Assembly: GCA_003946805.1 (NCBI GenBank)
Contig: RPSH01000011.1
Coordinates: 1 to 64,000 of the forward strand
Reading direction: 5' to 3'
Length of the DNA stretch: 64,000 bases
Origin: Bacillus sp. 2B10
GTDB lineage: Bacteria; Pseudomonadota; Alphaproteobacteria; Sphingomonadales; Sphingomonadaceae
Of the stretch, positions 47,639-56,350 are shown piece after piece. Under the pieces are notes generated by a model. The model searched no databases. It worked only from the letters and a program-made list of their open reading frames with translations, and was not told where the DNA came from. The position numbers were made by a program, and so were the translations under genes. How positions within the stretch are numbered: the first letter of the stretch is position 1; each line of letters begins with the position of its first letter.

Positions 47639-48810
47639 TCGATTACCTCCGCTCGGGTCATCTTCAGCTTTCCACCCAGCACGGTAAACCCCAGCTGACC
47701 CTCGACCAGCGCCAGCGCGTCGCGCCCGAACTGTTCGAACCGCCATCCCGACAGGATCGCCAGCCCGTCGCGCTGCCCGGCCGCCAGCGCCTCCAGATCG
47801 TCCGATCGCGCCAGCAGCCGTGAGGCGACCTTGATCTCGTTCGCCCGGATCTTGAGCAGCAGCTTGAGCAGGTCGGCGACCAGCGCGCCCTCCTTGCCCA
47901 GCGACGGCTTGCGATCGTCGCGCCCGGGCAGGTCGTCGCCGGTCAGCGGCGTGGCGCCCGCCAGCGCCTCCATCATCCGGCCGCCGATATCGTTGTGCGC
48001 CCAAGCCGCCGACAGCCCGCGCACCTTCGCCAGATCGCCCTGCCTGCGCGGCGGGTTGCCCGCCAGGTCGGCGATCGTCTCGTCCTTGACGATCCGCCCG
48101 CGCGGCAGGTTCTTGCCCTGCGCCTCGATCTCGCGCCACTTGCCCAGCGCCTTCAGCCGCCCCAGCACCTCGGGCTTGCGGCTGTTGACGCGGACGCGCT
48201 GCCACACCGTCTCGGGATCGTTGAAGTAGTTGGCCGGATCGGCGATCCGCTCCATCTCCTCGTCCAGCCACAGCCCGCGCCCGGTCTTGCGCAGCTTGCC
48301 CAGCATCTTGGGGAAGATCACCGACAAATGGGTGACGTCGGCGATCGCATAGTCGATCTGCCGGTCGTCCAGCGGCCGTCGCGACCAGTCGGTGAACCGC
48401 GCGCCCTTGTCGACCGTGATCCCCAGATAGGCGTCGACGAGGTTCGAATAGCCGACCTGCTCGCCCTGGCCCAGCGCCATCGCCGCGACCTGCGTATCGA
48501 ACAGGGGAAAGGGGGTCTTGCCAGTCAGGTTGTAGACGATCTCGATATCCTGCCCGCCGGCATGGAAGACCTTCAGCACGTCCTCGTTGTCGGTCATCAG
48601 CTCGAGCAGCGGGGTCAGGTCGATCCCCGGCGCCATCGGATCGATCGCCGCCGCTTCCTCGGCGTTGGCGATCTGGATCAGGCACAGCTCGGGCCAATAG
48701 CTGTTCTCGCGCATGAACTCGGTGTCGACGACGACGAAGTCGGACTTGGCGAGGCGGGTACAGAGGGCGGCGAGCGTCGCGCTGTCCTCGATCAACGGAT
48801 GGATGTGCAT
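47635..48810 (-). CDS. rnd: Ribonuclease D
   Basis: A 391-residue 3'-5' exoribonuclease that trims tRNA precursors. DEDDy catalytic residues: VVVDTEFMRE, KVFHAGGQDIEIVYN, and YAIADVTHLSVIF with the Tyr/Asp pair. An HRDC domain lies at about residues 205-290 (RLKALGKWREIEAQGKNLPRGRIVKDETIADLA). No ribosome site precedes ATG; a TTGTCA-N16-TATGCG promoter ends 6 bp before it, suggesting a leaderless transcript. Confidence 0.95.
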   Translation of the reverse strand: MHIHPLIEDSATLAALCTRLAKSDFVVVDTEFMRENSYWPELCLIQIANAEEAAAIDPMAPGIDLTPLLELMTDNEDVLKVFHAGGQDIEIVYNLTGKTPFPLFDTQVAAMALGQGEQVGYSNLVDAYLGITVDKGARFTDWSRRPLDDRQIDYAIADVTHLSVIFPKMLGKLRKTGRGLWLDEEMERIADPANYFNDPETVWQRVRVNSRKPEVLGRLKALGKWREIEAQGKNLPRGRIVKDETIADLAGNPPRRQGDLAKVRGLSAAWAHNDIGGRMMEALAGATPLTGDDLPGRDDRKPSLGKEGALVADLLKLLLKIRANEIKVASRLLARSDDLEALAAGQRDGLAILSGWRFEQFGRDALALVEGQLGFTVLGGKLKMTRAEVIE

Positions 48811-48816
48811 TACGCC

Positions 48817-48844
48817 CGCATAGCAAGGTTCCGCGCCTTGACAA
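48817..48844 (-). promoter_or_regulatory. Putative rnd promoter (leaderless layout)
   Basis: Minus strand TTGTCA, 16-bp spacer, TATGCG, then six bases to the rnd ATG. Confidence 0.4.
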
Positions 48845-48873
48845 AAGGGGGATGGAAGGGGAAGCGCGCGGCT

Positions 48874-48887
48874 ACGGATTAATCCGT
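48874..48887. promoter_or_regulatory. 14-bp perfect palindrome between rnd and aspS
   Basis: ACGGATTAATCCGT, with AT-rich centre, in the divergent region. It has the form of a dimeric repressor site, but no regulator is identified. Confidence 0.35.
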
Positions 48888-48940
48888 CGTCTCTGCATTC
48901 GCGGGGGGCGATGCGAACTGATTAGCGTGGAACGACTTTA

Positions 48941-49061
48941 GGCTCCCCCGCACCCGCGGGGATCGCTTCGGCGCTCTAGCGCAGCTGCGGCGATGAAAGC
49001 CTATGGAATAGCGTCCTGCGCGATCGAGCACCGGCTCCCCCGCACCCGCGGGGATCGACGA
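48941..49061 (+). CRISPR. Pair of type I-E-like CRISPR repeats without cas genes
   Basis: Two exact copies of a 25-bp unit at 48941-48965 and 49033-49057. Each has the type I-E plan: GGCTC, stem CCCCGC, loop ACCC, stem GCGGGG, then ATCG. Starts are 92 bp apart, leaving a 63-bp gap for a 29-bp repeat, twice the usual 32-bp spacer. The last copy ends about 20 bp before the aspS start. No cas genes are in the window. It may be a relic, an orphan mini-array, or an unrelated hairpin repeat. Confidence 0.35.
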
Positions 49062-49080
49062 GGCAAATAAGGTCTGAACG

Positions 49081-50874
49081 ATGCACGCCTATCGCACCCA
49101 TAACTGCGGCCAGCTCACGGACGCGAACGACGGCGATACCGTCCGCCTGTCGGGCTGGGTGCATCGCAAGCGCGACCATGGCGGCGTGTTGTTCATCGAC
49201 CTGCGTGACCATTACGGCATTACCCAGATCGTCGCCGACGGCGATTCGCCGGCACTCGCGCTGCTCGATTCGGCCCGCACCGAATCGGTGTTGACGATCG
49301 ACGGCAGCGTGAAGCTGCGCAGCGAGGCGACGAAGAACCCGAACCTCGCGACCGGCGCGATCGAGATTTATGCCCGCGCCGCGACGCTCCAGTCGGCGGC
49401 GCAGGAACTGCCGATGCCGGTCGCCGGCGAGGCCGAGTATCCCGAGGACATCCGCCTGCGCTATCGCTTCCTCGACCTGCGTCGCGAGCGGCTGCACGCG
49501 AACATCCTGCTGCGCTCGAACGTCATCGCGTCGCTGCGCCGCCGGATGATCGACCAGGGCTTTACCGAGTTCCAGACCCCGATCCTGACCGCGTCGTCGC
49601 CCGAGGGTGCGCGCGACTATCTGGTCCCCAGCCGCGTCCATCCCGGCAAGTTCTACGCGCTGCCGCAGGCGCCGCAGATGTTCAAGCAGCTGCTGATGGT
49701 CGCCGGCTTCGACCGCTATTTCCAGATCGCGCCCTGCTTCCGCGACGAGGACGCCCGCGCCGACCGCTCGCCCGGCGAATTCTACCAGCTCGACTTCGAA
49801 ATGAGCTTCGTCACGCAGGAGGACGTCTTCGCCGCGATCGAACCCGTATTGCACGGCGTGTTCGAGGAATATGCCAACTGGCAGGGTAAGGGCCGCACCG
49901 TGTCGCCGCTGCCGTTCCAGCGCATTCCCTACCGCGAATCGATGCTGAAATACGGCAACGACAAGCCCGACCTGCGCAACCCGCTGGTCATCACCGACGT
50001 GTCGGGTCTGTTCGTCGGGTCGGGCTTCGGCCGCTTCGCCTCGATCGTCGAGGCGGGCGACGTCGTCCGCGCGATGCCGGCACCGAAGACCGCCGACAGG
50101 AGCCGCAAGTTCTTCGACGACATGAACGCCTGGGCCCAGTCCGAAGGGTTCGCCGGCCTCGGCTATGCGACGCGCAAGGGCGGCGAATGGGGCGGGCCGA
50201 TTGCCAAGAACCATGGCGAGGACGGCATGGCGAAGATCGCCGAAGCCCTTGGCCTCGGCCCCGACGACGGCGTGTTCTTCGCCGCGGGCAAGGAAGCGCA
50301 GGCGGCCAAGCTCGCCGGCCTCGCCCGCACCCGCGTCGCGGAAACGCTGGGCCTGATTGATGACAAGCGGTTCGAATTCTGCTGGATCGTCGACTTCCCG
50401 ATGTTCGAATATGACGAGGACGCGAAGAAGGTCGATTTCAGCCACAACCCCTTCTCGATGCCGCAGGGCGAGATGGAAGCGCTGGAGACGATGAACCCGC
50501 TCGATATCCTCGCCTATCAGTACGACATCGTCTGCAACGGCGTGGAGCTGTCGTCGGGCGCGATCCGGAACCATCGTCCGGAGATCATGTACAAGGCGTT
50601 CGAGATCGCGGGCTATACGCAGGAAGACGTCGACACGAACTTCGCCGGCATGATCAACGCTTTCAAGTTCGGTGCCCCGCCGCACGGCGGCTCGGCACCA
50701 GGTGTCGACCGCATCGTCATGCTGCTGGCCGACGAGCCGAACATCCGTGAGGTCATCACCTTCCCGATGACGCAGAAGGCTGAAGACCTGATGATGGGCG
50801 CGCCGAACTACGCGACGCCCAGGCAACTCCGCGAACTCAACATCCGCGTGACCGCCGACGGCCCGAAGGAATAA
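49081..50874 (+). CDS. aspS: Aspartyl-tRNA synthetase
   Basis: A 597-residue class II enzyme charging tRNA-Asp. An N-terminal OB-fold anticodon-binding domain ([31 protein letters not shown]), class II motif 1 near [25 protein letters not shown], motif 2 [23 protein letters not shown], a bacterial insertion domain around residues 290-430, and motif 3 [24 protein letters not shown] lies 8 bases upstream of ATG. The CRISPR-like repeats lie in its upstream region. Confidence 0.97.
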   Translation: MHAYRTHNCGQLTDANDGDTVRLSGWVHRKRDHGGVLFIDLRDHYGITQIVADGDSPALALLDSARTESVLTIDGSVKLRSEATKNPNLATGAIEIYARAATLQSAAQELPMPVAGEAEYPEDIRLRYRFLDLRRERLHANILLRSNVIASLRRRMIDQGFTEFQTPILTASSPEGARDYLVPSRVHPGKFYALPQAPQMFKQLLMVAGFDRYFQIAPCFRDEDARADRSPGEFYQLDFEMSFVTQEDVFAAIEPVLHGVFEEYANWQGKGRTVSPLPFQRIPYRESMLKYGNDKPDLRNPLVITDVSGLFVGSGFGRFASIVEAGDVVRAMPAPKTADRSRKFFDDMNAWAQSEGFAGLGYATRKGGEWGGPIAKNHGEDGMAKIAEALGLGPDDGVFFAAGKEAQAAKLAGLARTRVAETLGLIDDKRFEFCWIVDFPMFEYDEDAKKVDFSHNPFSMPQGEMEALETMNPLDILAYQYDIVCNGVELSSGAIRNHRPEIMYKAFEIAGYTQEDVDTNFAGMINAFKFGAPPHGGSAPGVDRIVMLLADEPNIREVITFPMTQKAEDLMMGAPNYATPRQLRELNIRVTADGPKE

Positions 50875-50944
50875 GCCCACTCCACAAGGCGGGGAGGGAA
50901 ACCAGCCGCAGGCTGGGGGAGGGGCGTGGCCCCGCACGACACGA

Positions 50945-50968
50945 TGGTGGAGCCCGACGGCTCCACCA
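50945..50968. terminator. Hairpin between convergent aspS and carbonic anhydrase genes
   Basis: A 10-bp perfect stem TGGTGGAGCC/GGCTCCACCA with loop CGAC. No T-run on either side, so it is either a factor-dependent terminator for both genes or an mRNA-end stabiliser. Confidence 0.45.
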
Positions 50969-50980
50969 CCGCTCATGCCG

Positions 50981-51604
50981 TCAGGCGTTCTCGAACGTCT
51001 CGCCTTCGAGCACGCGCAGCCGCCCGTCGTCGATCGCGAACACCGCGCCGTGGAGCTTCAGCTTGCCGGCCTCGACGCGTTCCCTGACGAACGGGAAGGT
51101 CATCAGGTTCCTGAGCGAGACCTTCACGCCCTCCTGCTCCAGCGCCTTCTGCCCCTCGGGACCGGTGCCGTGCGTCGCCACGACCTTCTCGCGCGCCTCG
51201 TCGAGCAGATCGATCCAATGGGCGACGAACCCGCCTTCGCCCGGACTGGTATTGGCCAGCGCCTGCGTCAGGCACGCATTCACGCCACCGCAGGCACCGT
51301 GGCCGAGGACGAGGACTTCCTCGACCTCCAGCTTGGTCACCGCGAATTCCAGCGCCGCCGACACGCCGTGGCGGCCGCCGTCATCCTCGAACGGGGGCAC
51401 GAGGTTCGCGACGTTGCGCACCACGAAGATCTCGCCGGGCCCCGCACCGAAGATCGTCGCCGGATCGACGCGGCTGTCGGAACAGGCGATCACCATCACC
51501 TTGGGGCTCTGACCGGTGGCTAGCTCGTTCCAGCGCTCGCGCTCCTGCTGCCATTCGGTGCCCCGGAAGCGGTAATAGCCTTCCTTGAGGTCGCTGAAGT
51601 GCAT
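50981..51604 (-). CDS. Beta-class carbonic anhydrase
   Basis: A 207-residue zinc enzyme interconverting CO2 and bicarbonate. Zinc ligands and dyad: C41, D43 and R45 in ACSDSRVDP, and H102, C105 in LGHGACGGV. The C-terminal [32 protein letters not shown] is typical of the can/cynT group. GGAG lies 10 bases upstream of ATG, and a perfect TATAAT -10 box is 20 bp upstream. It converges on aspS and diverges from lipA. Confidence 0.96.
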   Translation of the reverse strand: MHFSDLKEGYYRFRGTEWQQERERWNELATGQSPKVMVIACSDSRVDPATIFGAGPGEIFVVRNVANLVPPFEDDGGRHGVSAALEFAVTKLEVEEVLVLGHGACGGVNACLTQALANTSPGEGGFVAHWIDLLDEAREKVVATHGTGPEGQKALEQEGVKVSLRNLMTFPFVRERVEAGKLKLHGAVFAIDDGRLRVLEGETFENA

Positions 51605-51624
51605 CGAAGATTCTCCATCACAAG

Positions 51625-51630
51625 ATTATA
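51625..51630 (-). promoter_or_regulatory. -10 box of the carbonic anhydrase gene
   Basis: A perfect TATAAT on the minus strand, 20 bp before the ATG; the -35 region is weak. It differs from the TAG-type boxes found before most other genes here. Confidence 0.45.
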
Positions 51631-51680
51631 CTTTTCCCTCGCGCGACAGGACGCACGACCGGGGGGAATGTTGCAAGCGG

Positions 51681-51709
51681 TTGTTCGTTTGCCCGCGCAT
51701 CGCTATCTG
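51681..51709 (+). promoter_or_regulatory. Putative lipA promoter (leaderless layout)
   Basis: TTGTTC, 17-bp spacer, TATCTG; the ATG begins 7 bases after the -10 box and no ribosome site is visible. Confidence 0.4.
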
Positions 51710-51715
51710 ACGCCC

Positions 51716-52642
51716 ATGAACGAGATGACGCCGCTGCCCCGCCCAGAGCGTACCCGCAAGCCCGACTGGATTCGCGTAAAGGCCCCGACCGGCAAGGTCG
51801 TCGCCGAGACCCGCGCGCTGATGCGCTCGAAAAGCCTCACGACGGTGTGCGAGGAAGCGGCCTGTCCGAACATCGGCGAATGCTGGTCGAAGAAGCATGC
51901 GACCGTCATGATCCTCGGCGACACCTGCACCCGCGCCTGCGCCTTCTGCAACGTGAAGACCGGCATGCCGCGCGCGGTCGACCCGCTGGAGCCGCAGCAT
52001 GTCGCCGAAGCGGCGGCGGCGATGGGGCTGAACCACATCGTCATCACCTCGGTCGACCGCGACGACCTGCCCGATGGCGGCGCGAAGCAGTTCGTGAAGG
52101 TGATCGAGGCGATCCGCGCTGCGAACCCGACGACGACGATCGAGATACTCACCCCCGATTTCCGCAACAAGCACGAGGCGGCGGTCGAGATGATCGTGGC
52201 GGCGCGCCCCGACGTCTACAACCACAATCTCGAAACCGTCCCGCGGCTCTATCCGACGATCCGTCCGGGTGCGCGCTACTACGCCTCGCTGCGGCTGCTG
52301 GAGAGCGTCAAGAAGCTCGACCCGTCGATCTTCACCAAGTCGGGCATCATGCTCGGCCTGGGCGAGGAGCGGCTGGAAGTGCATCAGGTGATGGACGACA
52401 TGCGCTCCGCCGACATCGATTTCCTGACGATGGGCCAGTATCTGCAGCCGACTCCGAAACACGCCAGGGTCATCGACTTCGTGACGCCCAAGGCGTTCGA
52501 CGGCTTCGCCGCGATCGCCCGTGCCAAGGGGTTCCTGCTGGTCGCATCGTCTCCGCTGACGCGTTCGAGCTACCACGCCGGCGACGATTTCGAACGGATG
52601 CGGGCGAACCGCGATGCGAAGCTGGGCGTTGTCCGCGCCTGA
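51716..52642 (+). CDS. lipA: Lipoyl synthase
   Basis: A 308-residue radical-SAM enzyme inserting two sulfurs into protein-bound octanoate. It has both iron-sulfur sites: the auxiliary cluster cysteines C45, C50, C56 in [12 protein letters not shown] and the radical-SAM C71, C75, C78 in [11 protein letters not shown]. The N-terminal [11 protein letters not shown] and the late [12 protein letters not shown] (containing the RSSY serine) are diagnostic. Its TGA shares one base with the coq10 ATG. Confidence 0.97.
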   Translation: MNEMTPLPRPERTRKPDWIRVKAPTGKVVAETRALMRSKSLTTVCEEAACPNIGECWSKKHATVMILGDTCTRACAFCNVKTGMPRAVDPLEPQHVAEAAAAMGLNHIVITSVDRDDLPDGGAKQFVKVIEAIRAANPTTTIEILTPDFRNKHEAAVEMIVAARPDVYNHNLETVPRLYPTIRPGARYYASLRLLESVKKLDPSIFTKSGIMLGLGEERLEVHQVMDDMRSADIDFLTMGQYLQPTPKHARVIDFVTPKAFDGFAAIARAKGFLLVASSPLTRSSYHAGDDFERMRANRDAKLGVVRA

Positions 52643-53142
52643 TGCCAAAGCATACCGAAACCCGCCATCTGCCCTACACCCCCGAACAGATGTTCGATCT
52701 GGTCGCCGATGTCGGCCGCTATGGCGAATTCCTGCCGTGGGTCAGCGCGATCCGGGTGCGCTCGAACAGCGATACCGAAATGGTCGCCGACATGATCGTC
52801 GGGTTCAAGGGCCTGCGCGAGAGCTTCACGTCGAAGGTGCAGAAGGAGCGCCCGGACCATATCCGCGTCGACTATCTCGACGGGCCGCTCAAATATCTCA
52901 ACAACGACTGGCGCTTCCGCCCCGATGGGCAAGGCGGCGCCTATGTCGACTTCGTCGTCGATTTCCAGTTCAAGAACCGCGTGTTCGAAATGCTCGCCGG
53001 GCAGGTGTTCGACCGGGCGCTGCGCAAGATGATCGGCGCGTTCGAGGATCGCGCCGCCCGGCTCTACGGCGATTCGGCGACCGGTTCGTCCGCCGACGCC
53101 TCGGGCGGCAGCAGCAGTTCGAGCGCGCACAACGCCGCCTGA
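52642..53142 (+). CDS. Coenzyme Q-binding protein COQ10 / RatA-like START-domain protein
   Basis: A 166-residue polyketide-cyclase/START-fold protein that binds a hydrophobic ligand, probably ubiquinone. Signature regions: THHLPYTPEQMF-like start (ETRHLPYTPEQMFDLVADVGRYGEFLPWV), SFTSKVQKERPDHIRVDYLDGPLKYLNNDWRF, and VDFQFKNRVFEMLAGQVFDRA. The serine-rich tail (residues about 146-166) is encoded over the 3' end of the convergent cinA gene. It is coupled to lipA (TGATG). Confidence 0.88.
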   Translation: MPKHTETRHLPYTPEQMFDLVADVGRYGEFLPWVSAIRVRSNSDTEMVADMIVGFKGLRESFTSKVQKERPDHIRVDYLDGPLKYLNNDWRFRPDGQGGAYVDFVVDFQFKNRVFEMLAGQVFDRALRKMIGAFEDRAARLYGDSATGSSADASGGSSSSSAHNAA

Positions 53143-53603
53143 AGGCGGATCGCGCCGCGCCCACGGTCGCCGAATTGGCGCAGGTCGGCGACGACCTTCG
53201 CCGGGTCGCCACCCCTTTCGGCGCGTGCGAATACGACGGTGCCGACCGGCTTCTTCTCGCTCCCGCCGCCGGGTCCGGCGACACCGGTGATCGCGACCGC
53301 GACATCGGCCTGCGTCGCTTCCAGCGCGCCTTGCGCCATGCTCCACGCCGTCGCGATTGATACCGCGCCGAACGTCTCGATCACGTCGGAGCTTACCTTG
53401 ACCAGCTCGACCTTGGCATCGTTCGAATAGGTCACGAACCCTGCCTCGAACACATCGGAACAGCCGGGAATCTCGGTGATCGCCGCGGCGACGAGCCCGC
53501 CGGTGCAGCTTTCGGCCAGCGCGATCCGGCGTCCGGCGGTGCGGTTGGCCTCGACCACGCGGCGCGCGGCATCGACCAGTTCGGGGGGGAGCAGGTGATC
53601 CAT
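53064..53603 (-). CDS. pncC: CinA C-terminal domain protein (nicotinamide-nucleotide amidase PncC)
   Basis: A 179-residue deamidase for nicotinamide mononucleotide, recycling NAD precursors. Signature: RRIALAESCTGGLVAAAITEIPGCSDVFEAGFVTYSNDAKVELVKV, GAVSIATAWSMAQGAL, and VAVAITGVAGPGGGSEKKPVGTVVFA. The N-terminal molybdopterin-binding domain of full CinA is absent, as in stand-alone PncC. Start MDHLLPPEL at 53603. Its last 26 codons overlap the coq10 3' end on the other strand. Confidence 0.9.
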   Translation of the reverse strand: MDHLLPPELVDAARRVVEANRTAGRRIALAESCTGGLVAAAITEIPGCSDVFEAGFVTYSNDAKVELVKVSSDVIETFGAVSIATAWSMAQGALEATQADVAVAITGVAGPGGGSEKKPVGTVVFARAERGGDPAKVVADLRQFGDRGRGAIRLQAALCALELLLPPEASADEPVAESP

Positions 53604-53607
53604 TACA

Positions 53608-54123
53608 TCAATTCCGGGGTGCTTGCCGGCATAGCGGCAACCGCATCTGGGGGTTGGGACGGTCGGCATCAACCTGCGCGAACAGCACGATCAGGCCGGC
53701 GACGTTGCGCGGGGGCAGCGGCTGGACGAGGTTGGCGGCACGCTCGATCCGCGGGCAGTCGGCGGCATCGATGTTGCCGACGACCATCGGTGCGATCAGC
53801 GATGCGACGATCGGTGCCGCGAACGACGAATCGAGCAGCTGGATCGCCTGCGGCGCGGTCAGTCGCGACAGCGCCGCCTTCGCCTGCGGCCATGCCGCGT
53901 CGGTCTCTGCTTCGTAGCGGGCGAGGAACGATCCACCCGTCCGCCGCAGCAGCGCCGACGGGGGCAGGGCATTGGCACAGCGCGCGCCCGCCTGCCGGAT
54001 CAGCTCGGGCGCGACGAACAGCACCAGCGCCTCCGCCTCGGCCGGCGTCACGCACGGCTGCGTGGTCTGCGCCGGGGCATTGGCACAGGCCAGCAGCGCT
54101 AGCAGCGGGGCGAAGCGCTTCAT
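53608..54123 (-). CDS. Hypothetical secreted protein after ispDF
   Basis: A 171-residue protein with signal peptide (MKRFAPLLALLACANAPAQ). The mature part is mainly helical, with four cysteines (in QPCVTPAEA, ARCANALPP, AADCPRIER, LPLCRQA) that could form two disulfides. No family is recognised. ATG overlaps the ispDF stop (ATGA) and it ends 4 bp before the cinA start, so ispDF, this gene and cinA probably form one operon. Confidence 0.65.
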   Translation of the reverse strand: MKRFAPLLALLACANAPAQTTQPCVTPAEAEALVLFVAPELIRQAGARCANALPPSALLRRTGGSFLARYEAETDAAWPQAKAALSRLTAPQAIQLLDSSFAAPIVASLIAPMVVGNIDAADCPRIERAANLVQPLPPRNVAGLIVLFAQVDADRPNPQMRLPLCRQAPRN

Positions 54124-55262
54124 GCCGGCACCCGGATCGTCGCGATCGCCTGTGCCGCGATCCCTTCCTGACGCCCGGTAAAGCCCAGCCGCTCGCTGGT
54201 TGTCGCCTTGATGCTGACCTGCCGTTCCGCGATCGTCAGCAGCGCGGCGATCCGGCTGCGCATCGCCGCGCGGTGCGGGCCGATCCTGGGCGCCTCGCAG
54301 ATCAGCGTCAGGTCGACGAAATCGATGATGCCGCCCTCCGCGCGCACCAGCGTCGCGGCATGGGCAAGGAACTGTCCCGATTCGGCCCCGCGCCACTGCG
54401 GGTCGCTGGGCGGGAAGTGGGTGCCGATATCGCCGGCGCCGATCGTGCCGAGCAGCGCGTCGGTGATCGCATGCAGCGCCACATCGGCATCGCTATGCCC
54501 GGACAGGCCGCGGTCGTGCGGGATCAGCACGCCGCCCAGCCATAATTCCTCGCCCGCTTCCAGCCGGTGGACGTCGTAGCCGGTGGCGCTGCGCGATACG
54601 AGCGCGGGCAGGGCACGCGCCTCCGCCAGCGCGAAGTCGGCGGGATAGGTGATCTTGTCGAGCATCGGGTCTCCTTCGACCATCGCCACGTCCAGCCCGA
54701 TCGCGCGCAGCATCTGCGCGTCGTCGGTCGCTTCGACGCTGTTGTCCCAGTCGGCATGGGCCCGGCGGATCGCCGCCACGTCGAACGCCTGCGGCGTCTG
54801 GACGCGGACCAGCGCGTCGCGGGGCACAATATCGCCAAGCGCCGCGCCGCTGCGCGCCAGCGTATCCGCCACCGGCAAGGCCGGCACCGCACCCGGTGTC
54901 CCGTCGAGCGCGGCAAGCAGCCGCTCGACCACCGCGACCGGCACGAACGGCCGCGCGGCATCGTGGATCAGCACCCGTGCCGCGTCGCCGATCGCGGCGA
55001 GACCCGCCGCCACGCTCTCGCGCCGCGTCGCGCCGCCGAACACGTGATCGACCTCACCGACCGCCGCGTGCAGCGCGTCCGCCTGGGTGTCGCCGATCAC
55101 GACGACCACCCGGTCGATGCCGGGATGCGCGGCCAGCGCGGCATGGGCGTGGGCGATCATCGGCCGCCCGGCGACGGGCGTGAACTGCTTCGGGGTGGCG
55201 CTGCCCGATCGCGTGCCTTGGCCGGCGGCGACGATCAGCGCGACTGTGGGTCCGGTCTGCAT
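54120..55262 (-). CDS. ispDF: Bifunctional IspD/IspF isoprenoid enzyme
   Basis: A 380-residue fusion for two non-consecutive steps of the MEP pathway. The IspD part (residues 1-220: VALIVAAGQGTRSGSATPKQF, VLIHDAARPFV, EATDDAQML) makes CDP-ME. The IspF part (residues 226-380: SATGYDVHRLEAGEELWLGGVLIP with metal ligands D230 and H232, GHSDADVALHAITDALLG, GDIGTHFPPSDPQW) cyclises CDP-MEP. This fusion is usual in alphaproteobacteria. A TAGGCG lies 7 bases before ATG, so a leaderless start is possible. It diverges from dusB. Confidence 0.96.
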   Translation of the reverse strand: MQTGPTVALIVAAGQGTRSGSATPKQFTPVAGRPMIAHAHAALAAHPGIDRVVVVIGDTQADALHAAVGEVDHVFGGATRRESVAAGLAAIGDAARVLIHDAARPFVPVAVVERLLAALDGTPGAVPALPVADTLARSGAALGDIVPRDALVRVQTPQAFDVAAIRRAHADWDNSVEATDDAQMLRAIGLDVAMVEGDPMLDKITYPADFALAEARALPALVSRSATGYDVHRLEAGEELWLGGVLIPHDRGLSGHSDADVALHAITDALLGTIGAGDIGTHFPPSDPQWRGAESGQFLAHAATLVRAEGGIIDFVDLTLICEAPRIGPHRAAMRSRIAALLTIAERQVSIKATTSERLGFTGRQEGIAAQAIATIRVPA

Positions 55263-55301
55263 GGCCGCTCGCCTAGCCTAAGCCGACTGCCCCCGCCAGC
55301 C

Positions 55302-55330
55302 TTGCCCTGCACGCCGCTTTGCGGTAGAGG
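55302..55330 (+). promoter_or_regulatory. Putative promoter of the dusB-ntr cluster
   Basis: TTGCCC, 17-bp spacer, TAGAGG; leader about 18 nt to the dusB ATG. Confidence 0.45.
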
Positions 55331-55354
55331 CTGCCCGATTTTCAGGCACATTCC

Positions 55355-56350
55355 ATGACCCTAGCTCCCATCCGCATCGGCGGCGTCGTGATCGACACGC
55401 CGGTTATCCTCGCGCCGATGACCGGCGTCACCGACCTGCCGTTCCGCAAGATGGTACGGCGGCACGGATCGGGACTGAACGTCACCGAGATGATCGCCAG
55501 CCAGGCCGCGATCCGCGAGACGCGCCAGTCGATCCAGAAGGCGATGTGGGACCCGGCGGAGGAACCGGTGTCGATGCAGCTCGTCGGTTGCACGCCGGTC
55601 GAGATGGGCGAAGCCGCGAAACTTGCCGAGGACAAGGGCGCGGCGATCATCGACATCAACATGGGCTGTCCGGTCCGCAAGGTGACCAACGGCGACGCGG
55701 GGTCGGCGCTGATGCGCGACCTGCCGCTCGCCGCCGAACTGATCGCCGCGGTCGTCCGGGCGGTGGACGTGCCGGTCACGGTCAAGATGCGGATGGGCTG
55801 GGACCATGCCAGCCTCAACGCGCCCGAACTGGCGCGCATCGCCGAGGATCTGGGTGCGCGGATGGTCACCGTCCACGGCCGCACCCGCAACCAGATGTAC
55901 CGCGACCATGCCGACTGGGCGTTCGTCCGCCGGGTGAAGGATGCCGTCAGGGTGCCGGTGATCGTCAACGGCGACATCTGCTCGGTGGACGACGCGCGCA
56001 CCGCGCTCGACCAGTCGGGCGCGGACGGGGTGATGATCGGTCGCGGCGCCTATGGCCGGCCGTGGCTGCTGGCGCAGGTGATGGCGGCGCTGTCGGGTGG
56101 TAACGCGCCTGCCGACCCTTCTGTCGAGGAGCAGTATCGCCTGATCGTCGAACATTATCACATGATGCTCGATCATTATGGCGAGGAAACCGGCGTCAAC
56201 ATGATGCGCAAGCATATCGGCTGGTATACCAAGGGGCTGCACGGCTCGGCCGAGTTCCGCAACAAGGTGAACCAGCAGCCCGAATCGCGCACGGTGCTGG
56301 CGATGCTCGCCGATTTCTACGCACCATGGTGCACGCGCGCGGCGGCGTGA
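55355..56350 (+). CDS. dusB: tRNA-dihydrouridine synthase B (NifR3)
   Basis: A 331-residue FMN enzyme reducing uridine to dihydrouridine in tRNA. It has the TIM-barrel opening VILAPMTGVTDLPFRKMVRRHG, EMIASQAA, the catalytic C105 in INMGCPVRKV, MVTVHGRTRNQMY and VIVNGDICS. It leads the ntr cluster, the historical reason for the name nifR3. The stop overlaps the GTG of ntrB. Confidence 0.96.
   Translation: MTLAPIRIGGVVIDTPVILAPMTGVTDLPFRKMVRRHGSGLNVTEMIASQAAIRETRQSIQKAMWDPAEEPVSMQLVGCTPVEMGEAAKLAEDKGAAIIDINMGCPVRKVTNGDAGSALMRDLPLAAELIAAVVRAVDVPVTVKMRMGWDHASLNAPELARIAEDLGARMVTVHGRTRNQMYRDHADWAFVRRVKDAVRVPVIVNGDICSVDDARTALDQSGADGVMIGRGAYGRPWLLAQVMAALSGGNAPADPSVEEQYRLIVEHYHMMLDHYGEETGVNMMRKHIGWYTKGLHGSAEFRNKVNQQPESRTVLAMLADFYAPWCTRAAA

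Noticed and set aside
48941..49061. Calling a working CRISPR-Cas system
   Set aside because: Only two repeats, wrong spacing, no cas genes in 64 kb; reported only as CRISPR-like.
50881..50940. Purine-rich stretch after aspS as a gene or regulator
   Set aside because: Simple G-rich sequence with no frame or symmetry beyond the later hairpin.
48976..50976. 666-codon open frame antisense to aspS
   Set aside because: Composition is a complement artefact, and aspS on the plus strand has every class II motif.
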